The notes under the pieces: generated by a model
The model's database searches: none
What the model saw: the letters and a program-made list of their open reading frames with translations, nothing else
What the model was told of the DNA's origin: nothing
Shown here: positions 33,555 to 45,680 of the stretch, piece by piece
Layout: each line of letters starts with the position of its first letter
Numbering within the stretch: position 1 is the first letter of the stretch
Assembly (NCBI GenBank): GCA_003254905.1
Contig: QANU01107126.1
Coordinates: forward strand, 441,979 to 505,978
Length of the DNA: 64,000 nt
Direction: 5' to 3'
Origin: Nissolia schottii
Lineage: Eukaryota > Streptophyta > Magnoliopsida > Fabales > Fabaceae
Program-made: the position numbers and the translations under genes

Positions 33555-33911
33555 TAACGCAGTACACCGTCGATGCATTGGGACCTCCACTCACCTAGAA
33601 AGGCTTAAGACTAGGGAGCACTGATACTGGAAGCTCCGAGTGGTGTAGCGTTGGCACCTGGAACGGCCAACAAACACCACACCATCAGAAGTTGACAAAA
33701 ATATTACTAAAGAGTGTCACGATAGCAATCTAGCATCGCTACGGCAAACCGGCATCGCCACGGCTAAAATGGCTACTACCCTAAGCCACCCCTAAAAAGG
33801 CTAACTACCACCCTAGGTGAAGACGTTGCATCTCCATAAAAAACTGAGCAGAAAAGTTTCCGTGCTTGTGAGAAACTTTAGAAGCTCTAAAGGAATTAGC
33901 GAGTTGTAAAG
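33555..33911 (-). mobile_element. Minus-strand LTR, copy B, middle part
   Basis: Resumes the sequence broken at 26465. TTGGCACCTGGAACGGCC and CACACCATCAGAA match copy A. Cut at TAAAG (33907-33911) by the next solo LTR. Confidence 0.6.
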
Positions 33912-35316
33912 TGTTAAGTATCATATTTTAGTATATTTTGAGGTTAAAATGACACTTAGTTGCATTGTTTAAGATGAATTTACTAACCAAGTTCTCCCAC
34001 TTTTGTAGGATTTTAGCATAATTTAAAGGATGTATACAAATATTCCAAAAATGATAAACTTCAAAAATAAATCCTACAAGAATAAGAAGCAAGGAGCAAG
34101 AGAGTGGAGAAGCGACAAAAACTAAAGTGGAAAAAGAACTTCAGACCGCTCAACGGTTCCCTAAGCCGTTCAGTAGTACGTTATCAGAATGAAATAACTT
34201 GAGCATGAAGCAACCTCTGCAAGCCAACCTACAGCCGCCCTGATAGCACTGACACCGCTCAGTACCCTGCAAGCCGCTCAGCGTCTCTGACAAGATAATG
34301 TCAGGTCTGCATGTCAGAACTGACATGACTTCATGGCGAAGAAATATTCACCAAGCAAAACTGCTCAGCGGTGCCCTGTGGCCACTCAGCGGCCACTAAA
34401 GAAATTCGCTATAAATAGGGCCCTGGATTCAGCATTCAAAGGAACTCCATTCAATTCCATTATTCCATTCAGTTTTAACACTTAGAGTCTAGATTCTAGA
34501 GTAAAAAAGCAACAAAGAGGAGGCTAGAGAAGGAGCCAAGAGTGATTGAGGAGCACGACGGTCCTTGTCATGATGACGTGAGAACGTGTCATGGTGAGCG
34601 TCTATCACCTTGCGCCTTTGATTTACTTTTGTAAGATGGGTTTATAATCCTCTTGTTGTTGGGATTTTGATGAATGTTATAGTATGATTTTATCCATATA
34701 ACTTTTGTATGAATGAATCTATCAAATTATCGGATTTGCATGAATTGATTTTACGCTTATTGCATGTTTTAGTTTAGCTACCTAAAACCTGATATAAAAT
34801 TGGATTGTTGCGAGTGAAAACTGCATCACTAAAGTTGGAACTAAATCAACCCATCTGATACTCTTAATTGGTAGAAATATAGTTAAGAGTATTAGTCGTT
34901 TTAACATTTGAAATAACATCAATTGCTTGTTATTTTGTGCAAGAGATTGACAAAATAACAAAGAGGACCGAGTGATCTTTTCATACTTGAAAGAGATGAT
35001 TAAGATAAGAACTGGTGGCGAGGAATAATTCATGTGCATTGAGTAAATGGATATATATAAACTATAATATGATTCAATTCCTAACAAGCTTCCTAATATG
35101 CTTCTAATTTGTTGTCATTTTATCTTTTGTTAAATTATTTATGTTTAAAAATCACTTTACAAATCACTCACCTTATTGTTTAATTAACAAACTCAAGAAT
35201 GGCTTTATTCAACTCCCTGTGGATACCCGACTATACTGCAATTGAATCCCTTGAGGATTTGAAAGCTGTAAAGAAGGATATATAAAAACGAGGAGGGTGT
35301 AAAAAAGCTTTCAACA
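33912..35316 (+). mobile_element. Solo LTR (1.4 kb), diverged cousin of the gag-only family
   Basis: Starts TGTTAAGTATCAT, ends CTTTCAACA, with exact duplication TAAAG (33907-33911, 35317-35321). TATA box TATAAATAGGG at 34410. CGCTCAGCG-type motifs occur upstream (34146-34395). Overall plan matches the 21510 LTR, with the same order of landmarks, such as AGGAGCC, ACGTGTCATGGT, GTAAGATGGGTT and AACTGGTGGCG, but sequence is well diverged. Its R/U5 has a perfect 12-bp stem TTGTTATTTTGT/ACAAAATAACAA (34927-34961). Confidence 0.9.
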
Positions 35317-35321
35317 TAAAG

Positions 35322-35583
35322 CTATCTAGGGAGCTCTATTTATAGGAGGAGGAAGACCTCCTCCCCAAGCAACTCTGTGCGGCACTAGGGTTTCTGATGA
35401 TTTCCCGTGTTGCTACAGCGCATCGAAAACTTCATGTTGTTGTAGCACTGTGGGAGCGCTTCATCACGTCTGCGGCTTCGTGTCGCTGCAGCGCCCTTCC
35501 GAAAATGGGTTTTCATAATTCTAATAGGCTTTCATAAGGGAATTAGTCTCTTCTATTCCGGTAACGATTTTTGGGTCGTTACA
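35322..35583 (-). mobile_element. Minus-strand LTR, copy B, U3 start
   Basis: Ends ...GGGTCGTTACA at 35583, the complement of a TGTAACGACCC LTR start. The minus-strand TATA box is at 35333-35343 (CTCTATTTATAGG on the plus strand), about 245 bases in. The last 70 bases are shared with the LTR end at 21499, showing that both families have the same terminus. Confidence 0.65.
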
Positions 35584-35589
35584 CATGGA

Positions 35590-36000
35590 TTTTTAATGGT
35601 ATCATTTGTAATCTTTTGGTTGAGCTCATGTTCATCTAGTTGGTTTGGCATTAGCTTGAGAGAGGGGTATCGAGTTGTTTGGTGTGAAAGTGATTCTGTG
35701 GAGGCAATTCAACTTATTCAATCAATCCATGGGGAATATCATCTTTTTCAACATTATTATTACTAATATTAAGGACTGGATAGCGAAGGATTGGGATATC
35801 TGAATTTCTCACGTGCTTCGCGACGCTAATGCTTGTGCAGACTTTCTGGCCAAGGAGGGTCCTAACTATAGTGATAATCTTGTTATTGTTGAGACTCTGC
35901 CTCAAGCGCTTCATGTTTTGTTGTTTGTAGATTATATAGACTCCATTTTCCTTAGCACATACCCTTGTTTGTTTTTTCTCAAATGTATATAAATTAAAAA
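35590..36000 (+). pseudogene. LINE-type RNase H remnant with A-rich tail
   Basis: One frame reads REGYRVVWCESDSVEAIQLI; after a frameshift another reads KDWDI, then SHVLRDANACADFLAKEG and NLVIVETLPQALHVLL. These match the RNase H domain common in plant L1-type LINEs and derived genes ('...ESDS.EA..L', 'H..REAN.CAD.LAK.G'). Stops and shifts make it non-functional. An A-rich run near 35990-36002 may mark the retroposed 3' end. The LTR end at 35583 abuts it, so the LTR probably landed in this LINE. Confidence 0.65.
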
Positions 36001-36305
36001 AACATTTCGTAGCTTTTAAAAAATGTTGCAATGTTTGAAGTAGTGTTTGGTTTCTGTCTTGAGATAGATAAGACAAAAATATTAGAGGCAAAAACATGTT
36101 CGAAAAAAGAGACGGGTACAAAAAACTTAAAACTATCACTGTCTCAGATAATTTTTTAAATTAATTTCCATACCTTCAAGAAAGAGACACAAGAGATATG
36201 TCTCGGAGATAATTTTTAAGTTATTTTTTGTACCTCTAAAAAAAAGAAATGCGAGAGACACGTCTCTACTATCCCACTATATCCAGCATTTCTATCTTAG
36301 GACAA

Positions 36306-36482
36306 GGAGTAGTGTTATATAAACTCATTTGTTGTGTGGCAATGTGCCGACTTACATCTCATCTACCATTAGATGAGATTTCAATTGGGTCCACCTCTCA
36401 ATAGGATTCCATTCAATGATGGAAGAGATATGAGTCGACACAATGTCACACAACAAATGAGTGGTGCACATATCATTTCTCA
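36306..36482. mobile_element. MITE with long terminal inverted repeats
   Basis: ACTCATTTGTTGTGTGGCAA at 36323 pairs with an inverted copy ending at 36462 (…TGTCACACAACAAATGAGT). About 38 bases per arm, with a few mismatches, around a 60-base centre that holds its own short palindrome (ATCTCATCTACCATTAGATGAGAT, 36354-36377). Non-coding. Superfamily not assigned because target duplications are unclear. Confidence 0.7.
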
Positions 36483-37363
36483 ATGATAATCTAAAGAGGG
36501 ATTTTTTATAGACACAAATCTAAATAAATTTAGGCAGTTTCTCATGTGCCTCATGAGATAACTATCCTCTCATACTAAATTTGTCTATTTTTGATAATTT
36601 TTAGAACTAAATTCATTGAACTTTGTAATAATTTCTTGTTTTATATGATCTTGACAAACTTTTCATTAATTAATTATTGAAATAACCATATATGAAGTTT
36701 AGAAAATTGCAGACTATTTGAGCTTATGATATACCTCTTTAGAAATAATGTATTAAAAAGTATTAATATATCATATTAAATCATATAACACATCAATGTA
36801 TCATATTAGATCGTGAAATAATGACAAAATTTGATAAATGTAGTTTTAAAATTTTCAAAAATAAAAAATGGTATTTACCTCATAGGCGAGTGAGAAACCA
36901 CCAAAATTTTATTTAGACACACAAAGTTAGTAGAACATATAAATATGTCGGTATATGTTTAATAATGTGTAAGACTCATATTTTGTGTGTGCGCTTAGAT
37001 AATTTTTTCTTTTAGATTTATGTGGATCCAAACTTTCCTCAAAACTAACTCTACCTTAAGAGGGGAAAATCGAAACGAACATTTGTTCTTTTCCTTTTGT
37101 CCTTTCCTCACATAAAAATCAGAACATGGCATGTGCTTATGTCTTCAGGGTCTGCATGCAATCTATTTACAAAAAGAAAATGGTTCCAATAAGTTCCAAC
37201 TCACAGGGAACACAAAAGGCCAAAGAAAAAAAAAAACACACCCAGACACATATATCATATCTGTACATTCAGGTTAGCCATATAGATAAAATCGTACGTT
37301 TTGCCAACAAATCATGTTCTAGAGGTAACTAATTCCATGGGAGACCAAGGGATAAGAGGGTTT
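36483..37363. other. AT-rich DNA, no gene recognised
   Basis: Short open frames only; nothing with protein similarity seen. Confidence 0.5.
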
Positions 37364-37461
37364 NNNNNNNNNNNNNNNNNNNNNNNNNNNNNNNNNNNNN
37401 NNNNNNNNNNNNNNNNNNNNNNNNNNNNNNNNNNNNNNNNNNNNNNNNNNNNNNNNNNNNN
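37364..37461. other. Assembly gap, 98 N
   Basis: Undetermined bases directly before an AT run (37463-37497). Tyr/Ile frames crossing this gap are artefacts of the AT repeat. Confidence 0.99.
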
Positions 37462-37502
<41 letters not shown>

Positions 37503-37921
37503 TTTGTTAGGCCATACATTTTCAATTTTAGTGATCATAAAGCATCAATTTAGAGATTATTAGTGCTATCGGCTATAAATAGCTTTGAAATATGTACAAG
37601 AATAGAATATACAGTGGATGCCAATCCAATCAAGGGAGAGAAGGAGCCCTGGCAGGTAGACACTTGTAAATATGTGTGTCTTATAGTGTCAACTTTTGTT
37701 GCAGGCAACCTCTCCATCTTTTCTATCCTCTCCTCTCCGTGGGTGGGGCTAACATAATCTTGTCCCGCAACACACTCTTTTCATGGATCAATGTTTGTCC
37801 TTTTTATCTCACATTGTCAATCAACCGTCCTTCTCTTTTCCCCCTCTTGTTTAGGCTAATTCAACAATGTAGATAGATGTCCTGTTTTTTTACTTTGTGT
37901 TTACTATAAAATTGATTGAAT

Positions 37922-37971
<50 letters not shown>

Positions 37972-40900
37972 CTATAGAAGTCATCAAATAAAGCTTGATG
38001 GTTAACTCATGAGATGATAGGATGAGTTGATGTGTGAAAGTTATGCTGAAATGAACGTAAAGTTTTGTGAAAAAATTATAAGGAGTTGTATGCTTTTTAA
38101 AATTTGTTTTATACTTTTTGGGTTATGTTCAACTTTTATCTCCTCAGACATTTTTTTCTCTTAAAAAAATAATGTTTAATAATGAATCATGAATTTTAGA
38201 AATGGTAATGGAATAACTTAAAAGTATCGACAACTAACAACTATACCCACACAGACGTGTGATTCATTGATGGAAGGAGAAAAAATGAATATAATAAATC
38301 TCACATATCTGTGATTGTGATTGTAAGATGTCAATGTATTTGTGTTGTTCAAACGACATAACTATCTAACAATAGTTCATCTGTAAATTTTGTATTTGGT
38401 TAGAAGAATTTTAACACAAATGAGTCAGCACAAAACTTTTTTAAATTAAAAGGAGATATGTAGATTATAATGTCAAAATTACCAAATTAAAATTGAAACG
38501 AAAATTATAAAATTTTCATCTTAATTAGCCATCAATAATAAAAAAAAATTATTATTTGAGTGTTTTAATTAAATGTTTAGTTTATTAATAAGAGTTTTAT
38601 TTTGATGTTCTGACAATGTAAAATATTTTACACAGTCGACCAATCAATTTATTTTGTTTGGATGACTTTTCAAAGGGTGAGTGTGATAATCAATTATGTT
38701 TGTTAATTTATCAGTATATGATTAGATGACAATATAAAACTCCTTTATATTATCAATGCATTCCAATTAAATCCCATTAATAATTGCTTCATTTTTACAT
38801 GACATTTGAATATATAAATTCAAGTGTTTTTGTGTTTATTCAAGGTTAAATTAATCTATGGGTCCCTATAATTAATTTAGTGTGTTTTTAAATGGTTCTA
38901 TATTTTTAAAAAAATTAATTGGGTCCTTCAACATTAGGCTTTGTAGTTGAATTGGTCATTCATTCATGTCATAAAGATTTAATGAGATTTTAAGTTAATT
39001 GCGAATTGCCTAACACAACCCTCTCTTTTTAAAGGGATTTGAGACCCATTATAAAAAGGACTTTTAACAAAGCACAAAAGACAATAACACTGTGCAAAAA
39101 TTAAGTTTATGAGTCATATTACGAAATTATGGAAACAAGTAATTGAGTTGAGATTGAGACAAGAGAATTGCATCACAAAAAATGATTTTGATTTTATACT
39201 TGGGAGATCTACTATGAAAACGATTTTGTTAATATAATTATTGTTAAAACGTTAAATAAATTAAATTAAAATATATTTATTGATGGATATTTTTGTCAAA
39301 AAGCAAATAATATTAATAAAAGTAACAACAAATCTCAAAATCATATAGTGAAATAAATTTGTGTTGATAATGGACTGGCGAAAACCAAATCCGCCAGGAC
39401 ATGCTTATCTCTGAGGCTTATACTGATAGATTTTGGATGTCGATTAATCTATATAATAAATTTCTGTCAATATTAACCATATATCCATTAAAAAAAATTG
39501 CTAGAATAACGTGCATTTCTTGTAATATTGTTGGAATTTGGGCTCTCCCAACTGTGGGTTTATTTCATAACTCGCAACTTTTGTCCAAATTATAGTTTTT
39601 GGATTTTGAAAGCTAAACCAAGGATACTATTAGATTGCGAAACTAAAATTAATTATTGTAAAAGCAATATGTTCAACGTTTTACTACGAAACGGCATGCT
39701 TTATTTTCTTATTGTCTAAGACCACCGATTTTTAAATAATCGGGCTAATTTGGCTTTTAACTATACTCTAACTCTAGTCAAGTCAAATCAGTTTATTATA
39801 GGATAATATCTTTCTAACGTTAATATTTTTTTTTTCATTTACAAGATTTAAATCAAAGATATTATATAAAGAATATAAGTGCCAGACCATTTGAAACTAA
39901 AAGTTGGTATTGTGTTTCCTGTTTTCCAATAAATGCAATAGCAAACATTAATTTGACTCTCCACAAAATGTATGATAAATTATACTTTAAATTTAAATTA
40001 TATTAATATTTTAGTGACTTTATTAGTGTATATATATATATATATATTAAAAGTGATTTTATTTCACACCAGTTAAACATAATCATTCTTTTAAGCTGAC
40101 TTTTTAAAATTAATTTTTTGATTAACCAAATTTTAAAATTTCTAAAACCTAGATTTCTTACCATCAAATCTTTAAAATCAATTCACTTAAAATTTAACTC
40201 AAACGGACCCTTAATTTTTTTTTTCCAGGCATTGCGAGCTTAATTCTACCCTAAAAACCGACTCAAGCTCAAGGAAGAAATATTGTCAAAATGTTTATAA
40301 ACGTTAAAAGTTTATAAGACCAAAGATGTATAGACGATCCATATTAATCATAAGGACGTTTTTACCGTTTTGCCCCTGGCACAGGAACAATTTATCAAAA
40401 TGCCCCTATTATGAAACAAATTATAGGACTACCACGGTTTCTGCTGACGTGGCGCGCCGGGTTGAGATTCACCAAACGCGTTGGCGAATTCACTCAAAAT
40501 TCGCCAACACGGTTGGCGAATTGCATAAAAAATAGTTTTAAATTTTTTTATAATTTGTTTAATTAAAATATAAGCAAGTATTAATATATATGCTATGTTA
40601 GCACATGGTGGACGGAGAATTCAATACATACGAAAATCATGGGTTCCTACGCAAGCTGCAAAAATCCAAAAAATAATGTTGCAAACAGACCGAAACACTA
40701 TTTATCGTGCGCGGGGGAAGAATCCATCGATTTGCACTTCGAATAGCCCGAATGGCTTGGACTCATGCGCGCGAGCCCAACTCCTTTCTCAACTCTTTTT
40801 ACCAATACAACAATTACTAAATGTATATAAACACTTAAAATATTTGTGATCTAACCAATGTGGGACTAGAATATTTTAAACTAATAAGTGCCCTTTTATT

Positions 40901-43900
40901 CTAGTCCCAAATGATAATAATCCAGCAGTACAAATTCATTATTATGCATAATAATGTTCTCCTTCACTTGAAGACATGAAATTTCAAAGATGATAGGAAA
41001 GAAGTGGTCATCTGTACTATTTCTTAGTAATACTAAGTTGTTGGGGGAAAATTGCCTTTTATCAGCACTGCAAAAATGCAGAGAAAATTTACTCACCTGG
41101 TTTCTATTGGCACCAACCAGAATAACATTGGTTAACTTTGACTGAACTTCATTGGTCTTGTTCTTGATACCAACCTAGAGAATTAATTTTTAAAAAGTCA
41201 TATACTTAGTGTGGGACTCAACAAACTTTCTTAAAGTGCCACAACATATATAAGTTTTAAAAATTTTAATTGCAATATCCCCTAATAATAGACTAGTATC
41301 AAGTTTTATACTACCTTGTGAAACTGATAAACTCAGTCAACATACAAATAAAAAATGATAAATTCGTTCCTATTCATGTACCACATTTAGATTTTGTTTT
41401 GGGTATACAAGTTAAATTAATTTATAATAAAAAAATTAAAAATAATTTATAAATAAGTTATTTTGTATTTAAAAAATACAATAATATTTTTTCGTTTCAA
41501 GTATTTTGAAAAGTATTTTTTGAAAAATAAGATATTTCAACTTCTCAAAAAGTACTAAAATTGACTTTTTAAAAAGTAATAAGTCGTATAACCAAACAAA
41601 ACAAAAATTAAAAATATAACTTTTGACTTACTTCTGAAAAGTTAAAAAAAGTTAAAAGTTGTGTTATCCAAATGGACAATTAATACATGTTCTAAAGACA
41701 TTATCAACTAATTTCTTATTTTTTAAATACTACAAAATGAAATTAATTATTGATAATGTCTTCGGAGTATGAATTAAACGTGCTCCACGTAAATTATTCT
41801 CATGAAAAAAAAAAAAGATAGATTAAGAGACAAGAGAGCATAATTTGAACATCGAAGTTTTGTGGCCAAATTTTCATTCATTGGACAGCTAGGTTTGGCT
41901 TTCTATGACCAAAGTGTTTTTATAAGAAAGAAAGAAAGAGTCTAGTTTGGTCGGTACTCATTTGTTTAATTCGTATGCGCATAACTAATTGTAAATGATA
42001 AGACTCGTTTGTTTAATTTGCATGCACATACCATGAATTGTAAATAATCTTTATCATGCATGTCACCTTTCTTTATAGTGAAATTTCAGTCTGCTAATGT
42101 TGAAAAATGAAATTTCAAATGTGGATTATAAATATTTTAAGATTTTTAGTCAGCGCTAAACACATTATTGCAGCTTGTCACTTAGTTCATTGATAATAAG
42201 TTCCTTTAAACACTTTTCACAAATTATAGAAAGGTTATCATTTAAGGTTTTTCCATAAATACTCAAACGAGTTCCATATTAGAAATGGACTAAGTAAAAC
42301 ATATAAAAAGTGGAAAGAGTCGTATATAAACCCATTTCTTCCAAATTTTGAATCCAAATATGATGTTAGACTCATTATTATGATATATGATATATCAAAT
42401 TACAGTGATATTCCCAGATTTATGCTTACCCTACCCACATTTCCCAACACTAAGGTTGCCTTTTATTGTTAATACAAAATACAAAACACAAATACAAGGA
42501 CATGCTAACATAATCTTATTTAGTTATGGAAATAAGTAGAAAAATTTGTGTCTCAAAACAGAAAAATAATGTATTTTCTGTAACTTTTTGCTAGGATGCA
42601 GAGACTGGGTAAGGACAAAATTTTAACAAAATTATGAATGATTGAGAAGGAGATCCAAATAGTATTTTAAGTCATTTGTCATATTTTTATATATTGTCAC
42701 CATCAAACTAAACATGATAAAAATACAAGAAATTGTGTCTTATATATCATCACCAAACAAAATACGAGATCGACTTTTTGTCTTATAATTTATGTATTTG
42801 TCATCATATCTCTATATTTTAATCATATCTTAACAACTAAACGCAACCTAAATGAACTTAGAAATCCCCAAACATGCAAACAGTACACAACCGTAAATAT
42901 GTGCCTTATTTTTTGAGTCTTTGACTAAAATATTATTACTTATATTATTAACTGCTCGAATAATGTTACAACCAAGAAATGATCCGGTAAGCTTGATTTG
43001 AGATATGTTTTGACAAATTATATATTTATATGAGTAAATCATGTGAAGTGCAAATCAAACGTGTATAATATATTCATATACCATACCTACCATATCTCAA
43101 AATTTTGGCATCTATATCTAAAAGAAGTTAATTTGAAGAAAAGAAATGGACGCACCAATATTGGCTGATCAAATTTCTACGATAGAGTATAACTTTTGCT
43201 TCTAGAGTTTATTATTAGTTTTATAGATGTAGTCATGTAGACCATATGTTTCTATATTGCTCTCCAAATAACTGCCAATTATCTTAGTCAATATTGCTGC
43301 ATGTTTTTGAATAATTGAATATTAATTTATCTTTTATACCTAACAATCTAGTTACTTCGGCAAGAAACATACCAAGCCTAACACATTAATTATATGGTTT
43401 TGTGGACATTGTTTACTTAAATTAATTGCCTAAACTTATCACGCAATCTTGGTTTGATTCTCTTAAACTTACTTTATAAATAAAAGAAATTTATGTCACA
43501 TTGCCATAATCTTAAAATATGTAATTTTGAAAAGAATGGGGAAGAAACATTTAGTTTTTATTTTAAGCATAATTAGATAGATGACTAAGTTTCTTAAACA
43601 TTTGATTAGGAGTTCAATTCCGGACAGCGGAAAAGACTTTGTTGAGAGATGTATACTTATTTCGGTGATCTCAAAACCCTAAATGAAATTAGTTACTGTC
43701 AGCGATGAACATATCTTAAATAATAGTAAAAAAAAACTTTTAATTTTCATCATGAGTTATTTTTAATTTTCATCGTGAGTTATCATTGGACCCCTCCCCC
43801 TCTTTTTCCAAAAGATAAGCAAAGATTCAATTCAACCACAATATTCTGCGCTTAAGACAACCCAATGTATAATCTTCACACACGTGATGAATACTCATTT

Positions 43901-44273
43901 TCATTTGTTATAATAATGAATTGTGACGAAAGCAGAGAAACTTGTGCATATATGATATACATGAAGACGAACATACCCATATATGTGGTAGTATGTGCCT
44001 TGCATATTGTCATAATGCTCGATCAATAGAAAATTGTATACGGCAAGTTTATAATGACTTCCTGTACGCTTAAGTAATATTACACACGACACTCGATATT
44101 TGTATGGTTATAATGATCAATTGCCATTTTTTACAAGAGTGCTCAGTTTTACATTTTACAAAATATAAAGGTCCCAAATATAATAGCACCTAAATCTCAT
44201 GGAACTAATGTTTAATTTTTGGAAATTGTCAGATTCGCATGTAATATTGTTCTAACATCAGAGGAGGTTAGTA
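37462..44273. other. AT-rich intergenic DNA with short repeats
   Basis: AT runs at 37463-37497, 37924-37969 and 40029-40047. A block at 38610-38765 (TGACAATGTAAAATATTTTAC near its left, TATATTATCAATGCA at its right) has the look of a MITE. A perfect palindrome is at 40480-40508. The block at 41380-41680 is a low-complexity repeat with TTTTGAAAAGT and AACTTTT motifs. No exon with recognisable protein similarity was found. Confidence 0.5.
40480..40522. repeat. GTTGGCGAATT palindrome and third arm
   Basis: GTTGGCGAATT and AATTCGCCAAC form an 11-bp perfect stem with a 7-base loop (40480-40508). GTTGGCGAATT occurs again at 40512-40522. It sits in a GC-richer block (40440-40480, with GACGTGGCGCGCCGGG) unlike the AT-rich surroundings. 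Confidence 0.75.
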
Positions 44274-44278
44274 TATCC

Positions 44279-44481
44279 TAACACCAGGACATGTGTATAT
44301 TAAAGTTTAGCAACATTGCTTAATTGACTGACTTTCGGTTATTATAGTTAGTTTGTTATTTTGATTAATTATTTTATCTATTCTACTAGTAGCAGGTAGT
44401 TGAGCTATACTGTGCATATAAACAACTATTCAATCGTTGAAGAAAAAAGATGATTCATTTTTTCAATTCATTCATTTGTCA
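44279..44481 (+). repeat. 5' LTR of the Copia element
   Basis: TAACACCAGGACATGTG ... CATTTGTCA. Contains the promoter-like GTGCATATAAACAACT near 44410-44430. About 90% identical by eye to the 3' copy. Confidence 0.88.
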
Positions 44482-44493
44482 TAGTATCATCGC
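44482..44493 (+). other. Decayed tRNA-Met primer-binding site
   Basis: TAGTATCATCGC directly after the LTR, nine of twelve matches to TGGTATCAGAGC. Confidence 0.7.
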
Positions 44494-44700
44494 AAACACA
44501 CACTTCCGCAACATTTTCATAATTCCTGTACTTCTCCCACGATTTTGCGAAGTTCTTCAAGAATTATATTGATTCTTGAATGAATTCCCGCATCTTCAAT
44601 TGGTGTGAGGATTTCACTGTGAAGTCTCAGTTCTTGAGCTCAAAATTCTCAAGATTCCTTGAAGATTTCAGAAAGTGACAATTAGATTCGTCACTCATCC

Positions 44701-45680
44701 ATGGCTTCTCAATCAGATGCAGCCACCTCTCAATCGGTAGAGAACCACCAAGTTCCCTTGATCATTCCTTCTTCGAATCCAACCCTTCCTAGGATGCAAG
44801 ATCCAAGTAACCCTTACTATTTGTATCCAAACGAAAGTCCATCGCTTGTTCTTGTTTCAGCTCCTCTCAATGAAACAAATTATCACTCTTGGCGAAGATC
44901 AATGCGAATGAGCCTTCTTACCAAAAATAATATTGCATTCATTGATGGATCAATCCAAGCTCCACTCCTTTCTAGTCCAATATATCCATTTTGGTAACGA
45001 TTCAACACGATGGTCCTAGCTTAGATCGTGCGTTCTCTCAACACAGCAATAGCTCAGAGTGTCTTATGGCTTGACAATGTCGAAGCACTTTGGAAGGAGT
45101 TGCAGGAGCGATTTTCTCAAATAGATCTATTCCGTATTTTGGATTTACAAGAAGAAATTCTCTCTTTTTGCCAAGGTGAACAATTAGTAACCAATTAATT
45201 TAATGGCTTAAAAACCATGTTTGATGAATTTGATGTGCTTCTACCAATTCATGTTTGCACCTGTACCTTGCGTTGTTCCTGTGATGCACGTGCAAAGGTT
45301 AAAGATCAGCGAAATTCTCTACATGTAGCACATTTTCTAAAAGGATTAAATGATCAATTTGCTGGCGTTAGATCACAAATAATGCTCGTGGCACCTTTAC
45401 CATCTTTGAACAAGGTGCTTGGTCTTGTTGTTCAACAAGAACGCCAATTCTTGGCCACTAGTGCTAATGGACACAAGATCATGCTTAATGCCACCTACAA
45501 TGATGCAAGAAAGGTGACTCAAGATAGAGTTTACACTTAATCTTCTCAAAATCATGGCTCTCAGCAAAAGTCACAAAATCCAGGTGCTAAGTGTACAAAA
45601 TGTGGTAGACGTAGGCATATAATTGATCAGTGCTACTATATCCATGGGGTCCCACTGGATACAAGTTTAGGAATCCAAAA
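44701..45680 (+). pseudogene. Copia gag remnant with zinc knuckle
   Basis: From an ATG at 44701 (MASQSDAATSQSVENHQ) the frame gives the N-terminal gag block YYLYPNESPSLVLVSAPLNE then NYHSWRRSMRMSLLTKNN. It is broken by three in-frame stops (44996, about 45023, 45197) but continues with DNVEALWKELQERFSQ and HFLKGLNDQFAGVRSQIM. A zinc knuckle KCTKCGRRRHIIDQC lies at 45594-45638, followed by a frameshift. Gag would bind the element's RNA. Confidence 0.85.

Noticed and set aside
24175-35583. Treating 24175 and 35583 as the borders of one intact minus-strand LTR with a duplication
   Set aside because: Flanks GATTC and CATGG do not match, and homology shows two LTR copies (A and B) joined by a deletion instead of one continuous LTR.
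37301-37538. Open frames with Tyr-Ile repeats on both strands
   Set aside because: Produced by an N gap and an adjacent AT microsatellite.
37560-37880. Possible miRNA precursor near AAGGAGCCCTGGCAGG
   Set aside because: I looked for a complementary arm within 250 bases and found none; the sequence does not match a mature plant miRNA I know.
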